In this document: in pieces, positions 44,730 through 53,250 of the stretch
Position numbering within the stretch: position 1 is the stretch's first letter
How the letters are laid out: each line of letters opens with the position of its first letter
The notes under the pieces: model-generated
What the model was told of the DNA's origin: nothing
Seen by the model: the letters and a program-made list of their open reading frames with translations, nothing else
Database searches by the model: none
Translations under genes and position numbers: made by a program
From: Elgaria multicarinata webbii
Lineage: Eukaryota; Chordata; Lepidosauria; Squamata; Anguidae
Assembly (NCBI RefSeq): GCF_023053635.1
Contig: NC_086192.1
Span: 10,527,001-10,591,000, forward strand
Reading direction: 5' to 3'
Length of the DNA: 64,000 nucleotides

Positions 44730-46519
44730 GCAGGGAGGATGAGGTAGAAAAGAGAAGCAGGCTTCAGGCAGATAAAAACAAATAACTAAAATAATAATAA
44801 TAATATTCAGTAGTAGAAGATATTTGATACATCAGTATTTGAAGCACTTCACCTATATTACAGCAAACCTTACTTGTCAATATTAGAAGTGGTCTTTTAT
44901 TTGGGGGGAGGGGGAGAAATGAAGAGGAAGGTAGCAATCCCCACCCCTTTTCTTGGGGGCGGAGGGAGAAAGGAGAAGGGAGAATTGAAGGTCATTTTTT
45001 TAGGAGAGGGAGAGAAAGGGAAGCCATCACCACTCCTGCTCTTTAAATATTTGCAGATACGCCCGATAAAACTCTTCACCCTAACAGGTTTCCAGGGATG
45101 GGAGGTCCCTGCGTTAAGTCTTGTTGCAGCAAAAACACAAAAGAGCTCTGTGACACCATAAAGGCTAATAGATTTATGAGCATTCAGGGACTAGAGTCTA
45201 TTCATCAGATGCATTAACTGTTATCCTCAGTTAGCAGATACGTAAATACACATCTCCGAAATAAGGGAGGGTGGGACGGGAGCGTTTTCTCCTCTCCCCC
45301 ACCGGATTCTGCCTCAAAAACATTCTGTTCTTTCTTTCTCTTGATCAAGGTCAGCTCTAGTCAATATACATCTTGTCCTGTCCATCCTCTTCCCTGGGAA
45401 AAGAGGGTGCAAAATAGGTATTTCCCTGCCTCTGTTGCTCCTGAAGAATCTGTTTTCTTTCTCTCTCGCTTTTTGTTGCTGTTTTCCTCCTCCTCTCTCC
45501 AGCAAGGTAAGACTCAGATCTATTCTCAAATGGACCTTTGTGTATTTTCAGGGCTTTTACGTCGGATTCCACAAAAACCACTTATCAGAGCTTGCATTGG
45601 TGTCTGTCTATAGACCACATTCTCAAAAGACTGACCCACAGCTTGGCTACTTCCTTCCTCTCCCTGTGACCACCCCTAAAATCCACTCCTCCCCAAGAAC
45701 ATTTCTCTCTCTCGCTTGGACACCCTTCCCCAAATATTTTCCCTTAAAATTTTTATCATCTCCCTTCAAAAGACAACAATTACTGTCCCTCCCCAGTAAC
45801 ATTTCTCTCTCTCCATTCATTCGCTTTTAAACGAATCACACCTAAATGAAGTCAAAATACAAATCAAAAGGAGATGGAAAAAACAATTCCTTTAAATACA
45901 GATAACTGGAGGCAGAAATCTAACTCATTTCTCCAAACATAAATAAAAGGATAGAAACATAATTTTTTAGGAATTATTTAAATTATTTATGTAAAAACAA
46001 TCAAAAGGAGATGGATTCATAAATTATTTCTTTAAATACAAATAAATGGAGAGCGAGAGAGGAATGCTATTGGGAGGGGCAAAATGTGTTTATAAATGAG
46101 ACATTTTATTTATATCCCGCCTTTCCTCCAAAATAAATAAAATACTTGGGGGCGGGAGGCAGTTACGGCGGCTAACTATAATAAAATACGGGTTCAAAAT
46201 GAAATGTTAATTAAAAACATGACGTAAAAATCCCAATTCTTCACAAAGGATGCTTGATTTCTGCCCCCCTCCCTTCCCGGGTCATTTTGACGCCCCCATA
46301 AACTCTTGAATTAAATGAGAAAATATATATTTGAAACACACAATGTAAATAATATGAAAAGTAAACGACGTCTGCCCGCTCACCGCCGCGGTGCGAGATA
46401 TGCCGGCATCTGAACCGGTGGCGCTTGGGTCGGTGGAGCAAACCCGGGAATTTCAGCAGCAGCGCCGAGGTGACGAGGTAGCCGCCCAGCGTGGAGAGGA
46501 GGTAGAAGGCGGCCGACAT
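19717..46519 (-). CDS. GDPD1: Glycerophosphodiester phosphodiesterase domain-containing protein 1 (lysophospholipase D, GDE4)
   Basis: This is a complete ten-exon coding region on minus: 46384-46519, 38712-38754, 33775-33910, 32293-32338, 29416-29534, 27246-27335, 25262-25395, 24235-24294, 21744-21795, 19717-19839. The sum is 939 nt, 312 residues plus TAA; human GDPD1 has 314. All introns are GT-AG and all phases close. Residues 3-26 form an N-terminal hydrophobic anchor, and a second hydrophobic stretch lies at about 203-222. The GDPD domain begins at HRGG (43-46) and shows ENLENT (49-54), the metal-site pattern LELDCH (69-74) and SHD (84-86), and closes with GATGVMTDYPTKL near the C-terminus. 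The family removes the head group of lysophospholipids such as lyso-PC and N-acyl-lyso-PE to give lysophosphatidic acid, at ER-type membranes. The N-terminus is two residues shorter than human. The gene follows SMG8 on the same strand, with 2.9 kb between SMG8 stop and GDPD1 start. Confidence 0.95.
20000..20110 (+). mobile_element. L2-type LINE 3' tail
   Basis: AGATTGTAAGCTCTTTGGGG, CAGGAACTTCTTCTTTTGC and CCATGTACATCAATGG follow the L2-type tail also seen at 51025-51150 and 54010-54100. Confidence 0.5.
20703..21519 (+). mobile_element. Candidate solo LTR of a retrovirus-like element (fossil)
   Basis: The block has LTR-like order: a TGTAGTTAGG start, a TATA box GTATAAAACC near 20914, a plausible R/U5 region and a TTTGTAACA end. 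I see no adjacent gag or pol sequence and no clear target duplication, so both the family and the boundaries are tentative. It lies in GDPD1 intron 9, antisense to the gene. Confidence 0.3.
21744..21795 (-). CDS. GDPD1: GDPD1 coding exon 9
   Basis: 52 nt encoding LLMRKALFDHLTARGIQ; acceptor TTGCAG|AT, donor CAG|GTATGA. Confidence 0.93.
22100..22305 (+). mobile_element. LINE 3' tail (CCCTGCCTCGATCC type)
   Basis: TTTAATATTGTACCGGCTTT, TTCCCTGCCTCGATCCAGAG and GGGAGAGGTGGGTAAGAAAT end in an ATT microsatellite. Homologues lie at 54453-54565 and 58255-58405. Confidence 0.6.
22690..23130 (-). mobile_element. CORE/MIR-like tRNA SINE split by a later insertion
   Basis: 22690-22857 carries the SINE tail and core (CCCAAAGCAGTTTACAC, GGCCCAAAGTCACCCAGTG). 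The tRNA part resumes at about 23076 with TAGAACCCAGATCTC and CCAATCCAACACACTAATC. The intervening 22858-23075 is a plus-strand LINE tail. Confidence 0.7.
22858..23075 (+). mobile_element. LINE 3' tail inserted in a SINE
   Basis: It has the family end GCTTTGGCTACTGGGCGGTA with TAGAAATGAAATAATAAT and lies exactly between the two halves of the SINE around it, so it is younger than that SINE. Confidence 0.65.
23185..23380 (+). mobile_element. tRNA-derived SINE (diverged)
   Basis: GAAGCCCAGGTTTAATTTTTGGCATCTCC, written in parts: CCCAGGTTTAATTTTTGGC then TCTCCAG, followed by GCTGGAGAGCCATTGATGCC and CGTCAACAATACTAGGCTAG. These match the SINE at 2095-2250. Confidence 0.55.
23478..24160 (+). mobile_element. 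LTR-like fossil repeat with an acidic reading frame, copy A
   Basis: The order resembles an LTR: TGACAGCAGAACGG start, a TATA-like CTTATTTAAGAGA, and a polyadenylation-like region GCTTTATAAAACCTTTGTGG near the end. Part of it reads as a Ser/Glu/Pro-rich peptide with QPVPVGEEALKG. The inverted relative at 26575-27062 shares about 480 bp. The family is not identified; it is treated as a broken fossil. Confidence 0.4.
24235..24294 (-). CDS. GDPD1: GDPD1 coding exon 8
   Basis: 60 nt encoding (K)LKDSEKISRTQRFTIWLTD; acceptor TCTTAG|GT, donor ACAC|GTAAGG. It is the most diverged exon against human but aligns without gaps. Confidence 0.85.
25262..25395 (-). CDS. GDPD1: GDPD1 coding exon 7
   Basis: 134 nt encoding NAHIPILFCLRRVLLLLGLF and on to EIPMPSIIL; it contains the second hydrophobic segment. 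Acceptor TTCAG|AA, donor CAA|GTAAGT. Confidence 0.93.
25824..26005. mobile_element. Two adjacent palindromic MITE copies, ACTACAACTCCCA family
   Basis: A half copy (CCTTCCCCAGTCTGGTACCC, TTACAACTCCCAGCC) is followed by a fuller variant with ATTCCAGATGTTTTGGCC and inverted GGCCAAAACATCTAGAGGGCC. The second variant matches 48131-48249. Confidence 0.65.
26030..26100 (+). mobile_element. CR1 ORF2 fragment
   Basis: TTTAGCCTGGAGAAGAGAAG and GAGGGGAGACATGACAGCGC encode FSLEKRRLRGDMTALF, the CR1 ORF2 C-terminal signature. Confidence 0.7.
26420..26505 (+). mobile_element. L2-type LINE 3' tail
   Basis: CAATCTGTACAGCACCATG and ATTGATGGTGCTATATAAAT end in an AATA/AAT microsatellite, as at 54060-54100. 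Confidence 0.55.
26575..27062 (-). mobile_element. LTR-like fossil repeat with an acidic reading frame, copy B
   Basis: This is the inverted relative of 23478-24160, sharing the QPVPVGEEALKG peptide region and the 3' part with AATAAAGCTTTGTGGATTAC. It lacks the TATA-bearing start of copy A. It is a broken fossil; age cannot be set, but the two copies differ visibly throughout. It lies in GDPD1 intron 6, sense to the gene. Confidence 0.4.
27063..27180 (+). mobile_element. CORE/MIR-like SINE body (5'-truncated)
   Basis: TCACTGGGTGACGGTGGGCC, CAACCTACCTCACAGGGTTG and CTTTGAGGACAAAATGC match the CORE-SINE at 4572-4770. Confidence 0.65.
27246..27335 (-). CDS. GDPD1: GDPD1 coding exon 6
   Basis: A 90-nt phase-0 exon encoding VSELVNYYKRQNLTVWGSVN through EKCHKE; acceptor CCCAG|GT, donor GAG|GTAAGG. 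Confidence 0.92.
27825..27849. repeat. (CA)n microsatellite
   Basis: A pure AC run of about 12 units in GDPD1 intron 5; a similar run lies at 37967-37988 in intron 2. Confidence 0.9.
28552..28740 (+). mobile_element. tRNA-derived SINE
   Basis: GTTTAGTGGTAGAACAACAG, B-box-like GGTTTGATCCC, CTCCAGGTAGGGC and GTGTCGACAATGCTGGGC are followed by GGTCTGACTCCGTATAAAGC. It is nearly full length. Confidence 0.75.
28938..29055. repeat. Long inverted repeat (palindrome, about 50-bp arms)
   Basis: CTCAGTCCTTCACCCCAT and CCTCCTTCAATTG on the left face CAATTGGAGGAGG and ATGGGGTGAAGGACTAAG on the right, across a spacer of about 20 bp. It has the shape of a MITE, but no second copy was seen in the window. 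Confidence 0.75.
29416..29534 (-). CDS. GDPD1: GDPD1 coding exon 5
   Basis: 119 nt encoding ESHCEGEDKHIPLLKEVFEA through NNDTLIKK; acceptor CCACCAG|AG, donor AAG|GTGAGT. Confidence 0.92.
29930..30310 (+). mobile_element. L2/CR1-clade LINE, ORF2 C-terminus and 3' tail
   Basis: Frame peptides match the LINE signature AxRLWNSLPREARLALSLTC followed by FQRQAKTFLFRQAF. The 3' UTR ends GCCGGCATTGGGCAAAAGGC and GGGATTCTAGCC. The copy is 5'-truncated in GDPD1 intron 4. Confidence 0.75.
31500..31940 (-). mobile_element. L2/CR1-clade LINE, ORF2 C-terminus and 3' tail
   Basis: The minus frame shows TRERAFSVVAPQLWNYLP and FRRQVRTFPFSQAF, then the tail with ACCGCCCCATAGCCGAAGCT (plus spelling). It shows that the CCGCCCAATAGCCGAAGCTC tails elsewhere belong to this LINE family. 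Confidence 0.75.
32293..32338 (-). CDS. GDPD1: GDPD1 coding exon 4
   Basis: A 46-nt exon encoding ELPPYLCRLDVTFQK plus one base. The acceptor follows a long pyrimidine tract (TTTTTTAAAG|GA); donor AAAG|GTAATC. Human has ELPPYLGKLDVSFQR. Confidence 0.88.
33775..33910 (-). CDS. GDPD1: GDPD1 coding exon 3
   Basis: 136 nt encoding AVDMGTDMLELDCHLTKDEQ and on to DVNISDLKYS; acceptor CTTCAG|TG, donor CTCA|GTAAGT. It holds the central active-site residues. Confidence 0.93.
34370..34540 (+). mobile_element. Diverged CORE/MIR-like SINE
   Basis: GGTGACCCTAGGATAGCCAG, TTAACCTAGCTCACAGAGAT and a terminal GGGATAAAAGTGCAGTAAAC keep the order of the SINE core; an old copy. Confidence 0.4.
35328..35465. 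mobile_element. TTAA-type palindromic MITE, unexpanded copy
   Basis: GCAATCTTATGTATGTTTAG and CCTACAACTCCCAGCATGCC face ATGCTGGGAATTGTAGG and CTGTCTAAACATGCATAGG, ending ATTGCACCCTAAA. Confidence 0.8.
36865..37345 (-). mobile_element. L2/CR1-clade LINE 3' end with terminal (AAG)n
   Basis: The minus frame has SYALLGLGPGCLQDRLLPYS, then TTITQRTFSSAAPRLWNG and FKKAIKTDLFWQAYP. The tail ends at CCCGCCTCTCCGATTGG (plus) and an AAG run at 36865-36890. Confidence 0.75.
38712..38754 (-). CDS. GDPD1: GDPD1 coding exon 2
   Basis: A 43-nt exon encoding G-AGENLENTMAAFH; acceptor CCGCAG|GT, donor CA|GTGAGT. It is too short for ORF scans and was found by homology. Confidence 0.9.
41390..41540 (+). mobile_element. 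tRNA-derived SINE head (3'-truncated)
   Basis: GGGAGCCACAACAGCTCAG, TTTTGCATGCAGAAGGTTC and the B-box-like GGTTCAATCCTCGC define the tRNA part; the body is mostly missing. Confidence 0.55.
43098..43175 (-). mobile_element. LINE 3' tail fragment
   Basis: TTATTTATTGCATTTCTATAC then GCCCAATAGCTGAAGCTCTC and GGGCGGTTCACAAAAATTAA give the family terminus in reverse. Confidence 0.65.
43905..44040 (-). mobile_element. LINE 3' tail fragment
   Basis: TATTACATTTCTATACCGCC, AATAGCCGGAGCTCTCTGGG and AATATAAAACAACAGTATAA match the 3' end at 31500-31940. Confidence 0.7.
44075..44235 (+). mobile_element. tRNA-derived SINE, nearly full length
   Basis: CTGCTTTGCATGCAGAAGG, B box GGTTCGATCC at 44112-44121, TTCCAGGTAGGGCTGG, CAGTGCTGACAATATTGGGC and GGTCTGTCTCAGTATAAGG appear in order. 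Confidence 0.8.
44684..44730. repeat. (TG)n(GA)n compound microsatellite
   Basis: A pure GT run of about 12 units passes directly into a GA run of about 11 units. Confidence 0.95.
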
Positions 46520-46850
46520 GGTCGCTCGACCCAGTTAACCAACCGGTCAAACGGGCTGTCAGCCGGGAGATGGGCGGCCACCGGCGCCGCTCTGAGGGAA
46601 AAGACCGCACGGCTCGCTGGCCTCTTTCTGACTGAGGGAGGCCAACGACGGCGCTCGCAGCAGCAGCAGCAGCAGCGCCGGGCCCCGCCCACTCCGACGG
46701 CGCAGGCACCAATCACAGCCGGGGAGAGGCCGGCGCGCGCTCCCTCGCGCCGCGCCGATTGGTTGCGGCGGGGTGAGCGGCGCGCGCGGCCTTGAAGAAA
46801 GCGTGCATCAGAGCGCATCACAAGGTGCCTCCCCCCTCCTCGGTGTTGCC
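46375..46850 (-). promoter_or_regulatory. GDPD1: GDPD1 CpG-island promoter and 5' UTR
   Basis: CpG-dense block around the GDPD1 ATG. CCAAT lies at 46709-46713 and the inverted ATTGG at 46758-46762, both upstream on minus, and GGCCCCGCCC at 46681-46690 is an Sp1-type GC box. No TATA box was seen. Confidence 0.75.
46384..46519 (-). CDS. GDPD1: GDPD1 coding exon 1
   Basis: Encodes residues 1-45 and one base of codon 46: MSAAFYLLSTLGGYLVTS...HISHRG. The ATG at 46519-46517 lies in a CpG island; donor G|GTGAGC. Confidence 0.95.
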
Positions 46851-47267
46851 GCTAACGGAAATAACGGTCACTCTCCCACCCGCCCTTCTTTCAGAGTGAC
46901 GGGCCATCCCACCAATGCCTAAGAGAGCATTAGGCGCGCGGCAACAAATCACGTGGCGGCCTTTCTGTGAGGAACATGGCCTCAAATTATGCTATTGTGA
47001 TGAGAAAGCCATAATAGCGCTGAACGTGTCTTTCTTGTATGCATAAAGCAATGCTGAGCATTTCTAGAATAAAATTGGAATTCTGAGAATTTCTACAATA
47101 TACTAGATTAAAATGATAAAAACGCCCAGCATTTTCAGATGGCTTTGGGACTTCTGAAAGCATTGGACATATCTCCCTATGATGTCATCTCATTAACCTA
47201 GCTGGCATCCCATAATGAGTATTAACAATATTTTTCCATTAGCCTGCATTGACACTTCGGCCTGGTT

Positions 47268-47369
47268 CAGACAACACGCTGGTTAATGGAATGCATTAAG
47301 GTTAATGCATTCCCTTAACCATTTTGTGGTTAAGCAGCAAGGTTTAGAGTGTTGTCTGAACCAGGCCTT
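47268..47369. mobile_element. Palindromic MITE, CCTGGTTCAGACAACAC family
   Basis: GGCCTGGTTCAGACAACAC faces GTGTTGTCTGAACCAGGCC, and inner GGTTAATGGAATGCATTAAGG partly faces CCTTAACC. Related arms occur at 58962-59088 and 63427-63608. Confidence 0.8.
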
Positions 47370-47644
47370 CATTTTTTTCCTCAGCTTTCTGGCTCCAAAA
47401 GAGGCGGTGGTCTAAAAATCTTAATTTGAGGCCCAGTATTGGGCAAAAGGCGGGATACAAATAAATATAATAAATAAATAAATTTCATCCATGCTTGCTT
47501 GCAATTAAATCTTGGCACCTCAGAGGCTCAGTGCCTCTGAGCAGGTGCAGAGAGCCCTTTTTCCTGCAGTTGTTTTTAAAAATGAGACGTCCTAAGGTCA
47601 AAGTGTGTCTAGACTTTTTTGGGAATCTGGTCCCAAAAGCTTCT

Positions 47645-47765
47645 TTAAAAGTGCATCTTTAAACAGAAAAAAAAGTCCTATATGTCCCAGCATGGCATAC
47701 TGAAGAATGCTGGGAGTTGTAGGATTTTTTTCTGTCTCAGCATGCATAGGATTGTGCCCTTAACA
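47645..47765. mobile_element. TTAA-type palindromic MITE, unexpanded copy
   Basis: TTAA occurs on both sides. The left arm with AAACAGAAAAAAAAGTCC and TGTCCCAGCATGG faces ATGCTGGGAGTTGTAGG and GCATGCATAGGATTGTGCCC. Confidence 0.8.
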
Positions 47766-47974
47766 TATCAATATGCAAGCTTGGTAAGAGAGGGCGAATA
47801 AATAAATAAAGACAAGAGGACATCTGAAAAGGGAGAAAAGTATTCCCCCCCTCCCCGGTCACTTCCGAGTAACTGCAACCTCATATCGCAACTGTTCCAA
47901 TGCCACTTCTCTTTAAATTGCTGTATAAAAATACTGGTCCTTCCATGAGTGTGTGCAATTTAGAAACAGTGTCA

Positions 47975-48123
47975 TTTGGTTGTGGTAAGAGCAGGAATGC
48001 CGCCCCTCTCTATGGAGGGAGTTCGTTGTCCAGCTGAGAGTCAACGTGAGATGGACAAGCATTTTTTGGAATCTCTCTCATAGGGAGAGGCGGCATTCCC
48101 GCTCTTACCACAATCGCAACCTT
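47975..48123. mobile_element. Palindromic MITE-like inverted repeat, GGTTGTGGTAAGAGC arms
   Basis: GGTTGTGGTAAGAGCAGGAA and TGCCGCCCCTCTCTATG face CATAGGGAGAGGCGGCATTC and CGCTCTTACCACAATCGCAACC within parts of 20 bases. Arms are about 45 bp with a spacer of about 55 bp. Only one copy is in the window. Confidence 0.75.
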
Positions 48124-48130
48124 TTAACGC

Positions 48131-48249
48131 AGAGATGGGCAACTTGTGGCCCTCCAGATGTTTTGGCCTACAACTCCCATCATCCCTCACCATAGACTAC
48201 ACTCACTGGGACTGATGACAATTGCAGTCTAAGTTGCCCATTCCTGGGA
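48131..48249. mobile_element. Palindromic MITE, ACTACAACTCCCA family (GGGCAACTTG variant)
   Basis: GGGCAACTTGTGGCCCTCCA, GATGTTTTGGCCTACAAC and TCCCATCATCCC face GACAATTGCAGTCT and AAGTTGCCCATTCC. Confidence 0.7.
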
Positions 48250-48620
48250 TATACAATTACCTCAAGGACGGCCTGGCCTGGATTTCAGGTGTGCCTTGGA
48301 GGCCCCACTTTCTGTGCTAACTTCATGAACGGTCAAGCGACTAAATACAACAGACAGGGCCTTCTTGGTAGTGGCAGTGCTGAGGACTTGAAATACCCTC
48401 CTTCTGGAGATTTGCCTTGCTCTTTCCCTGTCACGTTCAAGAAAAACTGACAAAAAAATTATTCAACCAAACTTTTAAATATCTAACTCTGCTTCTCTTT
48501 TAATTGCTGCTTTTTATGGTTCTTTTAAAAACGTGTTTTATTTGACATTATATCTTAACATATTGCTGTTCCTCCCTTTGTTCTGTACGCTACCAGCTTA
48601 TAAAAAATATTTATATCCCA
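48250..48620 (+). mobile_element. L2/CR1-clade LINE 3' end (decayed)
   Basis: The ACAGGGCCTTCTTGGTAGTG block corresponds to the RAFxVVA peptide of the family, followed by a T-rich tail through about 48620. Confidence 0.45.
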
Positions 48621-49089
48621 TTTATGGAATGGGTTATAAATATTAAAATAGTATCCAAAGCAATCTTTAATGCAATACGGGTTACTTGTTGATATCATTG
48701 CTCCTTCTAATAGCAAACTTGGGTGCTGAGTGCCAACAGAAATTGAACCACGGAGAAAACAAGGAAAAGCAACAGCATGTTGGAGGGAACCCCAGGATTT
48801 GAAAAACTCCTCCTTCACACACAGACACAAAATCCAAATCCAGATTGTGTGTGCTCAGTAGTGACCAGAAATTATGGAACATTTAAGTATCCGTTTGTAA
48901 GAAGAATGGAAAACCCAAGACGGGAGAGGAAGAACAAATTTGCCTGCCTTAGCCCTTTTACAGCTCATGGCATCCCAGAGGAAGGCAGGGCTGGCACCAT
49001 GAACTGAAGCACTCCGGCATTATTTTGTTCCACTTGTATATAAATAATATAGAACAGTAATGATTTAAGAGCAGACAAGCTTTTTACGT

Positions 49090-49095
49090 TTTATT
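49090..49095 (-). terminator. SMG8: Candidate SMG8 polyadenylation signal
   Basis: TTTATT on plus is AATAAA on minus, about 300 nt past the SMG8 stop codon. The cleavage site is not determined. Confidence 0.35.
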
Positions 49096-49396
49096 TTTCC
49101 CTTTCTTCGTTTCGATCCATAGGCCTTTGGAAGCCAGAACTTAAAAGTTGGCTCCGACACTAACATACTCACCATCTTTAATAGGACTTGGCACGTAACA
49201 CGTGGTTTCAATCCCAATCCCTTTACGGGCATTGGCTTTACAAAAATCAAAACAGTGATTGCTGTCAACATTCCAGCTCTTCGTAATCAAAATCCGTCAT
49301 TTAGATTTGGTAGGGGTGGGAGAGGGAGGGAGGGAGGCATGAGAAAGAAATGAAAAGTATTTCAAAGCCAATTCAACCGGCAAGTTCCAAGGAGTC

Positions 49397-49594
49397 CTAT
49401 TGTATCACGGCTTTTAGTATTCCTCGAACCACCTTGTAACTCATCAGCTGCTGGTTTTCCTTGGGAGGGAAGCATGGCCCCCGTTCTGTCACGTAGGCGT
49501 AAGGAAACCGAAGAACCCACAGTCCGTCGGGAGGGAGAGTGATCTCTTGTTTTTCAGGGTAAAATACAGGGCAAGGAGGCGGCCCTGGATGGAC
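49397..49594 (-). CDS. SMG8: SMG8 coding exon 4 with stop
   Basis: 198 nt encoding [20 protein letters not shown] through RGILKAVIQ and TAG at 49399-49397; acceptor CCAG|GT. Confidence 0.96.
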   Translation of the reverse strand, partial: VHPGPPPCPVFYPEKQEITLPPDGLWVLRFPYAYVTERGPCFPPKENQQLMSYKVVRGILKAVIQ

Positions 49595-50102
49595 CTGGGA
49601 CGTGGAAAGAAACAAACATGAAACAGCTTTAGTGCTTCTCATCAAGGCAAAGGGGTGACCAACCTGGTTGATCTATCAGCCAGAGCAGGAGAAGTTGCAG
49701 GGATCTTGCTTCTCCCTCCTTGCCAGAAAGAACTCTTGGCTTCAGCTGGCATAAAACAATCTGCATACAACTTGAGACAACCTTTCCCCACTATATACGA
49801 TTGGATCGTTTGCATTACTGCCCAATGATATGGGGACGGGTATGGACAAAAATGGAATCAGAGAACGTTTTGACCCAAATCATCGGAGAACTACATTATC
49901 ATCTGTCTTTTCTCACTCATGGCAGTTTTTCTAGACGGACATGACGGGTCATGCTGTCTTCTACTGATTCAAGAATTTCCTGACTGTTTAACATGTTTTA
50001 AGTATGACTGCTTTCTGGATGTTGGTGTGGATGTATTTTGGTAGGCTCAGATTCTGTCAGTTTTCTATAAAAAAAAATGATGTGATGACGGTGACTAATG
50101 TA

Positions 50103-50144
<42 letters not shown>

Positions 50145-53100
50145 TTTTCCTCTTGCAAGGAACCTAAAATGGCTTACACAGTTGTCGTCATCCTCCTCTG
50201 CGTTTTATCCTTACGACAACCTTGTGAGGTGGGTTAGGCTGAGACTCAGGGATTGGTCCAAAGTCAACCAATGAGCTTCATGACTGAATGGCGACTAGAA
50301 CCCGGATTTCCTGAGTCCCAGTCCAACACTCTAACTACTACACCACAGTGGCTTTGCATGCAGAAGAGCCCAGGTTCAGCCTCCAGCATCTCTGGCTGAA
50401 AAGATCAGGCCACAGGTGAGGCCACAGCGCTCTCTCTCTGGAGAACTGTCATTTCTTATGTTCCCCATTGACATCCCTGCAGGGGTGCCATGGGATCTCA
50501 GAACATTGCAGAAGATCCCAAGGCATATTCTAGCACACATCTTCACCTCCCGCCAAGCACTAGCTACCATTACAGGACCTCACTGGTACCCTGTGAACAC
50601 GAAGCATGCAATCTGGACACAGCCCTGTAAAGAACTATTGCAGTTTCGTGCTTAGAGTAGCTTCCCCCAAACTGGCGTCCTTCAAGTGTGTTGGAAAACA
50701 TCTCCCATAATTCCCAGCCACGCTGGCTCGCTGAGTGACCTTGGGCCACCAGTCACCACCTCTCAGCCTGACCTACCTTGCGGACTAGTAGTGAGGGCAA
50801 AACGGGGCAGGGGGAAAAAACATATCTGCTGCTTTGGACTCCACGGCGAAAAGAAGGGAACCAAATGTAATCAATACATTTAGAACACACCAAGTATCCT
50901 CCCTAAAGCTCTGGATTCTAGCAGGAAGAACTGACGGAGAGGGAGAGCAGAGCCATTCTACCAGCACTGCTATAAGAATTTCCTACTCCTCTTCCCTTCC
51001 CATCTGTTTTTCCTTGTGTGCCGTGTCTCCTTAGATTGTAAGCCTGTGGGGCAGGGACTGTCTTCTTTTGCCGATTATATGTACGCCGCTCAGGGAGCCC
51101 TTTTGGCTGAGGAGCAGCCTAAAAAGTACTTCATATACATAAATAAATAAGCAGAAGATCATTTGCAACAGACAAGCTCTCTTTCAAGGAAGCTCAACCA
51201 CTGTCACCATTCTTACTAAGGAACTCCCAAACTTGAATTACTGTTGAATTTCTCCCCAGTTTCAAACACCGCTTGACTTACTGGCGAATTTCTCCCCAAA
51301 GTTTTCTTTAGCCAGGAAGGCCGTACCCAACACACTCCAGGCTTTCTTTGAACACCTGCAACTTCTTACCTGTGGTGTAAGTATTATCTGGAGTGGGGCG
51401 TCTGGGACCACCACGAAGAGCCTCATCAGCTGAGCATAGTGGGGCTTGAGCCCACGCCCCGGGTTCGACGACAGGATGTAGAGGGGCATGTCGGAATTGA
51501 GGGCCTTGAGGGCAGATTCCTTTGGCCCCCCGCCCATCACCTTCATGACCTTCTCGGGCCCTGAGCACATGAACCGCCGCCCGCGGGCGTCTTCGTACTC
51601 AAACCCCACGAAGGCCCGGGCCACATCGTCCCGCCGCCGCCCTCTGCCCATGACGACGGCGCTCCGCTTCCCAGGGACGGCCTTGTTGGGGGCCGGCCAG
51701 GAATTGGTGTCCAGATCCCCCTCCTCATCCGTCCGGGTCCGGATGACCACGTCCCAAGGCATTAAGTAGTTCGTGCCCAGGATGAAGCCTTGCTGATCTA
51801 AGCCAGTGTGGAAGTTGTACGCCTTGGCCGGGCCGAGCTTGACCAGGGACCAGCTGGAAAATTTGGGCAGAAGTCCCTTGGGGCAATTCGAATGAAGCAT
51901 CCCGGGCAGGTACTCAACCGTTGAGGCCTGGCGATCCACCAAGCTTGGCCTCTTCTCGCCTTTCGATTCCGCCGCCTGCCCGTGGGCCTCCGTGTTGTTC
52001 CCTCCACCCTGTGGGTCGGCCGGGTAGGTCCCTAGACTATCCGTGGACTGCCCCAAACTGAGCGCTAGGCTCAAGCTGGTACTCTCGCCCTGGGTTTGCG
52101 GCTCCTTCTCCTTCAGTTTCTCGGCTTCCCCTTCAGGAGGGCTGGGCGACGTCTCGTTCTTGGCTGGCGCCGGGTCCGGTGTGCTCGGCTGAAATATGGG
52201 GAAGTTGATATGGTCCAGTTTCCCGCAACATTTCTCTTCCAGGAGCTGCAGGGGGTGGGAAAGAGACAAAAGATCAGTAGCAGTGTTGATCAAGTTTGCC
52301 GGCGTCAACGTTAGGCGTGCTTGGGCACTTGCCAAGGGCCCAATGAGAAGAGTCCCCAGGAGTTGCTCCTCGTCTTCCCCATTGCAACCTGCTTGTTCAC
52401 CCGTCCCTTGCTCTGGCCCAAACAATGGTGGAGCTGAAGAGGAGGAGCAGTAAAACGTTGCTTCCTCCTAGTACAAACTGGCCTGAGAAGTACAGGCCAC
52501 ATTTAAACTTTTCGAGGGATGGGGACTCCGCTCTCTTGCTAAAAAACTGCTTTCCCTGGGAAAGTCAGCAAACGATTACCTGGTAGAAGTCGTAATTGGC
52601 TGCTTTGATGTCGAAGGGGTCATCCCGGGGCGCTTGTTTTCGGCCACAGTTGCAGGCTCCAGTGGACCGAGCCCGGCTGTTATGATACAGCACTGGCGGA
52701 TTCCTATCTGGTTCGGGTTTCTCACCTGAAAAGAAAGTCACTGAATGAAAATACATCAATTTAGCTCCTTAGAAAGAGCAGTCCATTCAATGGACTGCTT
52801 TGCTTCTTAAACTTCAAACGGCACAGGATTCAACCACCTGAGAATCTCAACAATCCTTCCTTCCTGCCTCCACTTAAAAAAATTGTTTTTAGGCCACAGA
52901 GAAAACATGTGGCAATTATTCAACAAAACAAAACCTGATTTCTGGATGTGGTGCAAGCCCTTGCTATTATTCCAAATACTTTATACCCATATTCAGCATT
53001 CAGGAGAAGGTTTATTAAAGATCCTGAATTTTTTAAACTCTGGATCTTTAAAATACACACACAGTATACTACCGTATTTCTTCGATTCTAAGACGCACTT

Positions 53101-53250
53101 TTCCCCCCATATAAACATCTCTAAAAACGGGGTGCGTCTTAGAATCACGGGTGCACTTATTTCTTAGAATCAAAGCTTTTTTTCTGTTGGTGGTACTGAA
53201 ATTAGTGTGCATCTTACAATTGATGGCGTCTTAGAATCGAATAAATACGG

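Larger units (their letters stand above)
38755..46383 (-). other. GDPD1: GDPD1 intron 1
   Basis: The longest intron of the gene (7.6 kb). About 38800-41390 and 41550-43090 are AT-rich with almost no recognisable repeats. From 43.1 kb repeats return. A diverged local duplication sits at about 45867-45957 and 45999-46060 (CAAAAGGAGATGG and CTTTAAATACA in both). LINE tail debris lies at 46085-46240. Confidence 0.85.

Noticed and set aside
46391-46821. Overlapping 110-134 codon frames around the GDPD1 start
   Set aside because: Shadows of CpG-island sequence; only the frame starting at 46519 continues the GDPD1 protein.
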